Source of the DNA: VAXT01 sp963794605
GTDB lineage: Bacteria; Actinomycetota; Thermoleophilia; Gaiellales; Gaiellaceae
DNA: 5,571 nt
Assembly: GCA_963794605.1 (NCBI GenBank)
Contig: CAWCEN010000001.1
Coordinates: 1-5,571, forward strand
Direction: 5' to 3'
Below the pieces are notes generated by a model. It did no database searches. It was not told where the DNA came from and was given only the letters and a program-made list of their open reading frames with translations. The translations under genes were made by a program, and so were the position numbers. Below, one piece after another: positions 1 to 5,571 of the stretch (the first letter of the stretch is position 1; each line of letters starts with the position of its first letter).

Positions 1-28
1 GTTCTTGGTTTGCCCGAAGTCCGAAGCT

Positions 29-34
29 AGGGGG
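29..34 (+). promoter_or_regulatory. Ribosome binding site for the Clp ATPase
   Basis: AGGGGG with a six-base spacer to GTG at 41. This decides the start codon in favour of 41 over the TTG at 5, for which only four bases of upstream sequence exist in the window. Confidence 0.8.
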
Positions 35-40
35 TTCGAC

Positions 41-2674
41 GTGGCAACCGAACAGCATTTCTGCAAGCGTCATGGGCGGCCGGCGGTCGCCTCGAGGGTG
101 CGGATCAATCCCGACGGAACGCGGGAGGTGGAGTACCTCTGCGACATCGACCTCGCTGAAGAGCGCATGTCAGGTGGCGGCGGTTTCGGCGGCCGCAGCT
201 TCTTCGACGACTTCTTCTCCGACTTCTTCGGCGACGGTCCGGCGGGCGGCGGTCGCAGGGCCGCGCCTGCACAGCGCCAGGCGGAACGGGTCGACGTGAC
301 CCAGTACTTCAGCGACGCCACGCGCGAGCTCCTGCAGCGGGCGGCGCGGACCGCCGTCGAGTGGGGCAGCCTCGACCTCGACACCGACCACCTGCTCCAC
401 GCCGCGCTCCAGGACAACGTCGTCCGGCACGTGCTCGACCAGGTGGATGCCGATCCGGAGGCGATCGCCGCCCAGGTCGAGGAGGAAGCCGAGAAGGGCG
501 GGCAGACCGACGTCTCGCCCTCGCTCTCCCCGGACGCGAAGGCGACCCTGATCGCTGCGTACGAGGAGTCGCGCGACCTCGGCGCCTCGTACGTCGGTCC
601 CGAGCACGTCCTGCTTGCGATGGCCCGCGACGAGGAGACCGCGGCAGGCGAACTCCTGCAGCGCTTCGGCCTCTCGCACACGAAGCTCCGCGGCGCCGTG
701 ATCCGCGGCGTCGACAGCGGGACCCCGCGCGAGACCTCCGAGACGCCGAAGCTGGACGAGTTCGGCCGCGACCTGACCGCCGAGGCACGGGAGGGCAAGC
801 TCGACCCCGTGATCGGCCGGGCCGACGAGATCGACCAGACGATCGAGATCCTGTCCCGCCGCACGAAGAACAACCCCGCGCTCCTCGGCGAGCCGGGCGT
901 CGGGAAGACGGCAATCGTGGAGGGGATCGCCCAGCGGATCGTCAACGACGAGGTCCCCGAGACGCTCGCGAACAACCGCGTGGTCGCGATCGACCTCGCC
1001 GGGATGATCGCCGGCACGAAGTACCGCGGCGAGTTCGAGGAGCGGCTGAAGACGGTCATCGACGAGATCAGCGCGACCGAGAACCTGATCGTCTTCATCG
1101 ACGAGATGCACACGGTGGTCGGCGCCGGGGCGGCCGAGGGCTCGATGGACGCGTCGAACATGCTCAAGCCGAAGCTGGCACGCGGCGAGCTCCACGTGAT
1201 CGGCGCGACGACCCTCGACGAGTACCGCAAGAACATCGAGAAGGATCCCGCTCTGGAGCGTCGTTTCCAGCCGGTGTTCGTCCGCGAGCCGACGGTCGAC
1301 GAGACGATCCAGATCCTCCACGGCCTCAAGGACCGCTATGAGGCGTTCCACCGGGTCCGGATCTCGGACGAGGCGATCGTCGCCGCCGCCGAGCTCTCCG
1401 ACCGCTACATCCGGGACCGCTTCCTCCCGGACAAGGCGATCGACCTGATCGACCAGGCGAGCGCGCGCGTCCGCCTGCGAACGAAGACGAAGGACGTCGA
1501 CACACGGTCGCTCGAGGAGGACCTGCGCCGCCTCGCGCGGGAGCGCGACCAGGCGAAAGCCGCGGAGGACTACGACCGCGCCGGCGACCTCAAGGACAAG
1601 ATCGACACACGCCAGGGCGAGCTCGACAACCGCCAGAAAGCCCGCCAGCGGGCGCCGGAGGTGACTGCAGAGGACATCGCGGAGATCGTCTCCCGCGCGA
1701 CCGGCATCCCGGTCTCCCAGCTGACGACCGAGGAGCGCGAGCGGCTAATGCGGCTCGAGGAAGAGCTCCACGGGCGGATCGTCGGGCAGGACGAGGCGGT
1801 GGCCGCCGTGGCCGAGGCTGTCAGGCGCTCCCGCGCCGGCCTCTCCGACCCAAACCGGCCCGACGGCAGCTTCCTCTTCCTGGGGCCGACGGGCGTCGGG
1901 AAGACCGAGCTCGCCCGGGCTCTCGCCGAAGCGCTGTTCGGCGACGAGAGCCTGATGGTCCGGTTCGACATGAGCGAGTTCCAGGAGCGGCACACGGTCT
2001 CCCGGCTCGTGGGCGCACCGCCCGGCTACGTCGGCTACGAAGAGGCGGGCCAGCTCAGCGAGGCTGTCCGTCGGCGCCCGTACGCGGTGCTCCTCTTCGA
2101 CGAGATCGAGAAGGCGCATCCCGACGTGTTCAACATCCTGCTCCAGATCCTCGACGATGGCCGCCTGACCGACTCCCAGGGCCGGACGGTCGACTTCAAG
2201 AACACGATCGTGATCATGACCTCGAACCTGGGGGCCGACCGGATCCAGCAGTACGCGCGGACCGGCGGGGACTTCGAGCAGCTCAAGGAAGACCTCATGC
2301 AGATGCTGACGCAGAGCTTCCGGCCGGAGTTCATCAACCGGATCGACGAGATCATCGTCTTCCGGGCCCTCACCGACGAGCAGCTGGCCGAGATCACGAA
2401 GCTCCTCGTCGACCAGGTGGCAAGGCGGCTGCGCGCGCAGCGGATCGAGGTCGAGTTCAGCGACGAGGCGGTCAAGCTGATCGCGCGAGAGGGCTTCGAC
2501 CCGGAGTTCGGCGCCCGCCCGATGAGGCGGACGATCCAGCGCCTGGTCGAGAACGAACTCTCGCGGATGGTGCTCGGCAGCCGGCTCGAGCCCGGCGACA
2601 AGGTCAGCGTCGACGCGGACGGCGACGAGCTCGATATTCGAGATCGAGGCCGGCGCGGCGCAGTTCGCCGATGA
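41..2674 (+). CDS. Class I Clp/Hsp100 AAA+ unfoldase, ClpC-like architecture
   Basis: This 877-residue protein is a hexameric-type ATP-driven unfoldase that should thread proteins through a central pore in the cytoplasm. In order it has a CxxH/CxxD motif (C8, H11, C34, D37), a Gly/Phe/Asp-rich linker (about 45-72), a Clp_N repeat domain (about 80-225) and AAA module 1. Module 1 shows Walker A GEPGVGKT at 283-290, pore loop KYRG at 327-330, Walker B IVFIDE at 350-355 and arginine finger R407/R408. A short ClpC-type middle domain follows, with a UVR-like stretch at 510-522. AAA module 2 shows Walker A GPTGVGKT at 615-622, pore loop GYVGYEEAG at 662-670, Walker B VLLFDE at 683-688, sensor 1 TSN at 727-729 and sensor 2 GARP at 824-827. 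All ATPase residues are intact. The GTG start is chosen because AGGGGG lies six bases upstream; an in-frame TTG at 5 would add 12 residues but has no such site. No IGF/LGF-type ClpP-docking loop is visible after TSN, so ClpP partnership is doubtful. Streptomyces has Clp ATPases with a similar FF-rich N-terminus (from memory). The family is certain; a clpC symbol is withheld. Confidence 0.96.
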   Translation: MATEQHFCKRHGRPAVASRVRINPDGTREVEYLCDIDLAEERMSGGGGFGGRSFFDDFFSDFFGDGPAGGGRRAAPAQRQAERVDVTQYFSDATRELLQRAARTAVEWGSLDLDTDHLLHAALQDNVVRHVLDQVDADPEAIAAQVEEEAEKGGQTDVSPSLSPDAKATLIAAYEESRDLGASYVGPEHVLLAMARDEETAAGELLQRFGLSHTKLRGAVIRGVDSGTPRETSETPKLDEFGRDLTAEAREGKLDPVIGRADEIDQTIEILSRRTKNNPALLGEPGVGKTAIVEGIAQRIVNDEVPETLANNRVVAIDLAGMIAGTKYRGEFEERLKTVIDEISATENLIVFIDEMHTVVGAGAAEGSMDASNMLKPKLARGELHVIGATTLDEYRKNIEKDPALERRFQPVFVREPTVDETIQILHGLKDRYEAFHRVRISDEAIVAAAELSDRYIRDRFLPDKAIDLIDQASARVRLRTKTKDVDTRSLEEDLRRLARERDQAKAAEDYDRAGDLKDKIDTRQGELDNRQKARQRAPEVTAEDIAEIVSRATGIPVSQLTTEERERLMRLEEELHGRIVGQDEAVAAVAEAVRRSRAGLSDPNRPDGSFLFLGPTGVGKTELARALAEALFGDESLMVRFDMSEFQERHTVSRLVGAPPGYVGYEEAGQLSEAVRRRPYAVLLFDEIEKAHPDVFNILLQILDDGRLTDSQGRTVDFKNTIVIMTSNLGADRIQQYARTGGDFEQLKEDLMQMLTQSFRPEFINRIDEIIVFRALTDEQLAEITKLLVDQVARRLRAQRIEVEFSDEAVKLIAREGFDPEFGARPMRRTIQRLVENELSRMVLGSRLEPGDKVSVDADGDELDIRDRGRRGAVRR

Positions 2675-3798
2675 GGGCACAGACGAAGACCGCGTGGACA
2701 CGGAGGCCGCGCAGCCAGCAGCGACGCAAACGTGACCGCGGCTTGGTAGCCGGCGAACCGGAGAAGGCGGCTGCCGTCCTGGGCATCGTGGTCGCGCCCG
2801 GGCTCGCGTACGACGTCACCTCCCGGGTCGCGGACGAGCTCGTCGAGGACCTCCGCGAGCGGCACGGGGCGATCGACTGGCGGACGGAGTTCCTGGTCGA
2901 TCGGCTCGTCGTCCCTCCGGCTCCGACCACCGAGATCCTCGACGCCGCTCGGCGGCGGCTGCTTGACGGTGACTGGGACCTCGGCCTCGTCGTCACCGAT
3001 CTCCCGCTGCGGATCGGACGGCGGCCCGTCTCACGCCACGTCAGCCCGACCCACGGCGTGGCGGTCGTCTCGCTGCCGGCCCTGGGAGCGATCAATCTTC
3101 GACCCCGACTGCGGCGCACCTTACGCGAGCTCGTGGGCGAGCTCGTCGGGGACCGGGAGAGCGACAACGGGGTGTTGCGGGAGCTGGCGTCCGACACCCG
3201 CGCCCGGCCTGCGGGCCTCTTCGTCCTGTCCGTCCTGCGCGGCCACCTTCGCCTGCTGCTCGGAATGGTGCGCGCGAACCGGCCCTGGCGGCTGGCCGCT
3301 GGTCTCTATCGGAGTCTCGTCGCCGCGATCGCCGTGGCCGGGGTCGGCCTCGTCACCGCCGACGTCTGGCGCCTCGCCGACGCAGCGGGATGGGGGCGGC
3401 TGCTGGCGCTCTCATCCGTGTCGATCCTCGCGACGGTCGTCTCGGTGATCGCGGCCCACGGGCTGTGGGAGCGCGTCCCCGATCCGCGTGTCCGAGACCA
3501 GGTGATCCTGTTCAACTTCGCCACCACTGCGACGGTCGTGATCGGGATCCTGTCGCTCTACCTGGCCCTCTTCGCGCTCGTGGCCTCGGGTGCCGGCCTC
3601 GTGATTAGCCGGGACGTGCTCGCAGGCGCGGTCGGCCACGACGTCGGACTGAGCGAGTACGTCTCGCTGGCCTGGTTCGTCGCCTCGTTCGCAACGATTG
3701 GTGGAGCACTCGGCGCCGCGCTCGAATCGGGCGATGCGGTCCGGCAGGCCGCCTACGCGGCCACAGCCGGAGAAGACGACGACGAAGAGCCGGTCTAG
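2671..3798 (+). CDS. Uncharacterised membrane protein coupled to the Clp ATPase
   Basis: This 375-residue protein has no function I recognise. A basic N-terminus (about 1-23, many Arg/Lys) precedes a soluble domain (about 35-160) of alternating hydrophobic strands and helices, including LGIVVAPGLAYDV, WDLGLVVTDLPL and GVAVVSLPALGAINLRP. A basic stretch (about 185-207) leads into four likely membrane helices at about 208-232, 243-264, 278-310 and 327-351. The tail is acidic (GEDDDEEP). I see no enzyme motif and no signal peptide; the basic N-terminus suggests the soluble domain is cytoplasmic. The ATG overlaps the stop codon of the ATPase gene as ATGA, and no good Shine-Dalgarno precedes it, so translation probably depends on re-initiation by ribosomes leaving the ATPase gene. 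The domain order looks like a family of hypothetical actinobacterial membrane proteins, but I cannot name one. Codon use matches the ATPase gene, so it is a resident gene. A role with the ATPase is inference from coupling. Confidence 0.9.
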   Translation: MRAQTKTAWTRRPRSQQRRKRDRGLVAGEPEKAAAVLGIVVAPGLAYDVTSRVADELVEDLRERHGAIDWRTEFLVDRLVVPPAPTTEILDAARRRLLDGDWDLGLVVTDLPLRIGRRPVSRHVSPTHGVAVVSLPALGAINLRPRLRRTLRELVGELVGDRESDNGVLRELASDTRARPAGLFVLSVLRGHLRLLLGMVRANRPWRLAAGLYRSLVAAIAVAGVGLVTADVWRLADAAGWGRLLALSSVSILATVVSVIAAHGLWERVPDPRVRDQVILFNFATTATVVIGILSLYLALFALVASGAGLVISRDVLAGAVGHDVGLSEYVSLAWFVASFATIGGALGAALESGDAVRQAAYAATAGEDDDEEPV

Positions 3799-3799
3799 A

Positions 3800-3821
3800 C
3801 GACGAGGACTACTCCTCGTCG
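3800..3821. terminator. Perfect hairpin between convergent genes, likely bidirectional terminator
   Basis: CGACGAGGA pairs perfectly with TCCTCGTCG around a CTAC loop, giving a 9-bp stem that begins two bases after the TAG of the membrane protein gene. No T-tract follows on either strand. The symmetry and position between two convergent genes fit a U-less or bidirectional transcription stop, or an mRNA 3'-end stabiliser. It lies just outside the proposed left end of the insertion sequence, so it probably belongs to the host operon. Confidence 0.6.
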
Positions 3822-3851
3822 AACTTCAGAGCCCGTGGGGCACAAACCGGA

Positions 3852-4931
3852 TCATGCTGCGAGTTCGTACTCCTGGAGTAGCCCGCCGAGAAGGTCGCAC
3901 CGCCGGACTTGAGGCGTGCGAGCCGTCGCGGTGGGTGGAGGATTGAGTCCGTCGCGGCGATCTGGCGGTCGGAGCTCGAGACCTCGGTGTGGCCGCTGCT
4001 GGTTGAAGTGGCGGACGTAGACGCAGAGGACATGCTCGAGTTGGCGGCGACCGAAGATCAGGAGGCGATCGAGGCAATCCCTACGTACGCTGCCGACCCA
4101 GCGTTCCGCGTAGGCATTCGCGTTCGGCGCGCGGATCGGTGTGCGGAGGACCGCGATGTCTTCGCTCTGGAAGATGCTGTCGAAGGCGCAGCTGAACTTC
4201 GCGTCCCGATCATGGATCAGGAAGCGCGGCCGCTGGCTGCGGTCGCCGAGATCCATCAGCAGGTTGCGTGCCTGCTGGCCCATCCACACCGCGTTGGGGT
4301 TGCTCGTACACGCGAGGTACTCGACCCTGCGCGTGCCGATCGAGACGAAGAACAGCACGTACAACCGGCGCAGCCAGACCGTATCGACCGCGAAGAAATC
4401 GCAGGCGAGCACTGTCTCAACGTGCTGTCGGAGGAACGAGCGCCAGCTGAACTGGTCACGTCGCGGCGCCGGCGGGATGCCGGAGCGGGCGAGCACGTTT
4501 CGCACCAGCGTCGCCGAGACGGTGATCCCGAGCTTGCGCAACTCTCTGACGATCCGAACATAGCCCCAGTGGCTGTTCTCGCGCGCGAGCCGCAGGATTA
4601 GCTCGCGCACCTCCGTGTCGAGCGGCGGTCGGCCTGGCCGCCGGTGCGGGTATGTCCAGTGGCGCCTGATGAGCAGTCGGTGCCAGCGCAACAGCGTTTC
4701 CGGTCTGACGGGAAACGCCTGCCACGACCGACGAGGCAGCACCCGACTCAGCGCCGCCAGTACCAGCCGATCGCGTGCGGTCAGTTGCGGCCGCCGCATC
4801 TGCCGCCGCAGGATCGCCATCTCATGCCGCAGCAAGACGATCTCGAGTTCCTTCGAGCCGTCACTACGCCCGAGTAACAGCACGAGTCTGAACAGGCAAC
4901 AGGCGACGACATAGACAAACGACGCGAGCAC
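3852..4931 (-). CDS. DDE transposase with integrase core (rve) domain
   Basis: This 359-residue transposase would cut and join the ends of its insertion sequence. The N-terminus has a hydrophobic stretch (about 5-21) followed by a basic helical segment (ELEIVLLRHEMAILRRQ), as in many transposases annotated as integrase core domain proteins. A DNA-binding/HTH_21-like region follows (about 50-150, including ENSHWGYVRIVRELRKLGI). The catalytic core shows D178 in CDFFAVDT, D241 in IHDRDAKF and E276 in ANAYAERW, so the second Asp and the Glu are separated by 34 residues, as in D,D(34-35)E enzymes. The C-terminus contains the usual FNQQRPHRGL motif (309-318). No frameshift or internal stop is present and the length is full, so it could be active. 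The GTG start is supported by GGAGG six bases upstream. The gene runs opposite to the Clp operon and converges on it. IS3 family enzymes usually need a frameshifted OrfAB; this is a single ORF. Confidence 0.93.
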   Translation of the reverse strand: MLASFVYVVACCLFRLVLLLGRSDGSKELEIVLLRHEMAILRRQMRRPQLTARDRLVLAALSRVLPRRSWQAFPVRPETLLRWHRLLIRRHWTYPHRRPGRPPLDTEVRELILRLARENSHWGYVRIVRELRKLGITVSATLVRNVLARSGIPPAPRRDQFSWRSFLRQHVETVLACDFFAVDTVWLRRLYVLFFVSIGTRRVEYLACTSNPNAVWMGQQARNLLMDLGDRSQRPRFLIHDRDAKFSCAFDSIFQSEDIAVLRTPIRAPNANAYAERWVGSVRRDCLDRLLIFGRRQLEHVLCVYVRHFNQQRPHRGLELRPPDRRDGLNPPPTATARTPQVRRCDLLGGLLQEYELAA

Positions 4932-4932
4932 A

Positions 4933-4957
4933 GGCGGCCTCCGAAGACGGGGCCGCC
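4933..4957 (-). promoter_or_regulatory. Hairpin in the transposase leader that covers the ribosome binding site
   Basis: On the minus strand GGCGGCC plus CCG pairs with CGG plus GGCCGCC, with one bulged A and a TCTT loop, making ten G-C pairs. The GGAGG of the transposase is in the 3' arm. Occlusion of the start by a leader hairpin is a known way for insertion sequences to limit transposase translation, as in IS10, IS50 and IS200. Applying it here is inference from base pairing, and chance pairing is easier in GC-rich DNA. Confidence 0.55.
4938..4942 (-). promoter_or_regulatory. Transposase ribosome binding site, inside a hairpin
   Basis: GGAGG on the minus strand, six bases before the GTG at 4931. 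It fixes the transposase start. It lies in the 3' arm of the hairpin at 4933-4957, so it may be accessible only when that structure is opened. Confidence 0.75.
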
Positions 4958-5087
4958 GACGCTAACGAGCGAAGCGACGCGCCCGCCTGCACGCCCGCCG
5001 CGCCCGCGCCAAGCCCGCGTCAAAGCCAGTCAGGCATTTTTTTGCACGCGGCTGTCCCCGACAGAAGACGGATGCGACAGTACGGAT

Positions 5088-5342
5088 GTGAACAAGAAGG
5101 AACGAAGGCGTCAAGCCGGCGGGACGCCGACGCGAAGCGAGACGCTAGAGGTCGATGCGCTCCTCGCCGACCTCGACCGCGCGCGCGAACTGTTCGAGGC
5201 GGCCGAGCGACGCGCACGCACATATCTCGTTCGTCGCGGCGTAATCGATCAGACGTACCGCGATCTCACGTCACTCCTGCGCGAATGCCTTCCTCCGCAC
5301 GATGCCGATCCCGCACAGCGAGGGTCCCGCGGTCGATCGTGA
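5088..5342 (+). CDS. Possible small hypothetical protein, 84 residues
   Basis: I do not recognise this protein. It begins MNKKERRRQAGG, a basic N-terminus. A long amphipathic helical stretch follows (about 20-68) rich in Leu, Ala, Glu and Arg, for example LLADLDRARELFEAAERRAR, and it ends with a short Pro/Gly/Arg-rich tail. The balanced mix of acidic and basic residues is protein-like, unlike the Arg/Pro/Ser-rich products of the other frames here. The GTG start has only a weak GGA upstream, and third-position GC bias is lower than in the Clp operon. It lies just beyond the proposed right end of the insertion sequence and reads away from the transposase. It could be a genuine small gene, a remnant of a longer gene, or a chance reading frame. 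Confidence 0.4.
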   Translation: MNKKERRRQAGGTPTRSETLEVDALLADLDRARELFEAAERRARTYLVRRGVIDQTYRDLTSLLRECLPPHDADPAQRGSRGRS

Positions 5343-5380
5343 GTTCAAGCCCTGCTCTCGTTGCAGTCGCAGCGGGCGCT

Positions 5381-5571
5381 GTGCTCAGTCGCGATGCTGG
5401 TGCAACTGGAGAATCACCAAGGCAACAGGGGCATACGCCGCTTCGTGGGCGGAGACGCGAACCTAAGCGTCGCAGAAGCTGGTGCAGCAACCGGCGAGGT
5501 CGGGTCTGACACTGGGGAGGAGAGGTCGACAGCGTCGCCCGCCTCGCCGGTCGGCCAGGCCCTCCCTTGAG
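5381..5571 (+). other. Possible structured RNA segment at the window edge, cut off
   Basis: No convincing coding frame is present. Instead there is a series of local hairpins: TGGTG/CACCA at 5398-5402 and 5415-5419, CCGC/GCGG at 5438-5441 and 5449-5452, and GCTGGT/ACCGGC at 5478-5483 and 5490-5495. The last is enclosed by ACCT (5461-5464) with AGGT (5497-5500). The GAACCTAAGC context with an enclosed hairpin loosely recalls domain I of bacterial group II introns, whose reverse transcriptase would then lie beyond the right edge. This resemblance is from memory and is weak. Confidence 0.25.

Larger units (their letters stand above)
3835..5062 (-). mobile_element. Insertion sequence with a single DDE transposase (boundaries tentative)
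   Basis: The element is inferred from a complete transposase gene with short non-coding flanks. The boundaries are tentative. Reading inward, the left end (GTGGGGCACAAACCG from 3835) and the right end (GTCGGGGACAGCCG on the minus strand from 5062) share GT, GGGG, ACA and CCG when short gaps are allowed. This would give an element of about 1.23 kb with the transposase stop about 17 bases from the left end and a leader of about 130 bases on the right. No convincing target duplication flanks these ends. An IS481/IS3-like group is likely from the rve domain, but the exact family is not settled. Confidence 0.5.

Noticed and set aside
5..40. TTG at 5 as the start of the Clp ATPase, adding 12 residues
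   Set aside because: GTG at 41 has a strong AGGGGG at ideal spacing; the TTG has only four bases of sequence before it and the extra residues look unrelated to the domain.
70..1351. Long open frames on the minus strand opposite the Clp ATPase
   Set aside because: They are mirror products of strong codon bias in the ATPase gene, with Ser/Arg-rich or Asp/Val/Leu-repetitive composition and no domain motifs.
1745..3197. Further minus-strand open frames over the ATPase and membrane protein genes
   Set aside because: They overlap well-supported genes almost entirely and have skewed composition without recognisable features.
3909..4601. 230-codon plus-strand frame opposite the transposase
   Set aside because: It is the antisense shadow of the transposase, whose catalytic motifs are intact on the minus strand.
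3827..5065. CAGA on both sides of the proposed insertion sequence as a target duplication
   Set aside because: Only four bases are shared and they are not at equivalent distances from the proposed ends, so chance is likely.
5341..5365. GTTCAAG-type string resembling a tRNA T-arm
   Set aside because: The five flanking bases on each side pair poorly (one mismatch and two wobbles) and no acceptor, D or anticodon arms are found upstream.
5266..5490. Minus-strand frame continuing from the right edge
   Set aside because: Arg/Ala/Pro-rich composition without motifs; it overlaps the end of the more plausible 84-residue frame.
5042..5509. 155-codon plus-strand frame right of the insertion sequence
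   Set aside because: The product is extremely Arg/Ser/Pro-rich and disordered-looking, typical of an out-of-frame reading of GC-rich DNA; the 84-codon frame inside it is more protein-like.
5361..5570. 69-codon plus-strand frame from a TTG
   Set aside because: Weak start, no ribosome binding site, no motif, and it overlaps the hairpin series, which explains the segment at least as well.

Overview
This window is GC-rich and looks like actinobacterial chromosome. Codons are strongly biased to G or C at the third position, and the main ATPase resembles Clp ATPases I know from Actinobacteria. A deep-branching actinobacterial class such as Thermoleophilia would fit, but that is only an impression from protein style.

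Layout. (1) Positions 41-2674 (+) encode a complete class I Clp/Hsp100 ATPase with two AAA+ modules. It has a ClpC-type short middle domain, an unusual N-terminal CxxH...CxxD metal-site-like motif and a Gly/Phe/Asp-rich linker. It has no visible ClpP-docking IGF-type loop. (2) Positions 2671-3798 (+) overlap the ATPase stop codon by four bases (ATGA). This gene encodes an uncharacterised protein with a soluble N-terminal domain and about four C-terminal membrane helices. (3) A perfect 9-bp-stem hairpin at 3800-3821 follows, between two convergent genes. (4) Positions 3852-4931 (-) encode a complete DDE (rve-type) transposase, probably the only gene of an insertion sequence of about 1.2 kb. Its ribosome binding site lies inside a strong hairpin. 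(5) The right flank holds a possible 84-residue gene (5088-5342, +). After it, about 190 bases with several local hairpins run to the window edge and look more like structured RNA than protein-coding sequence.

How the parts relate. The Clp ATPase and the membrane protein are almost certainly co-transcribed and translationally coupled, so a shared role in envelope or protein quality control is a reasonable inference, not a demonstrated one. The insertion sequence sits just beyond the end of this operon, in opposite orientation, and does not interrupt either gene. No rRNA, convincing tRNA or CRISPR array was seen.

The points most worth a second look are the ClpE-spaced but C/H/C/D metal-site-like motif on a Clp ATPase that seems to lack a ClpP loop, the coupled unknown membrane protein, the sequestered transposase ribosome binding site, and the structured segment at the right edge, which has a weak resemblance to group II intron domain I.
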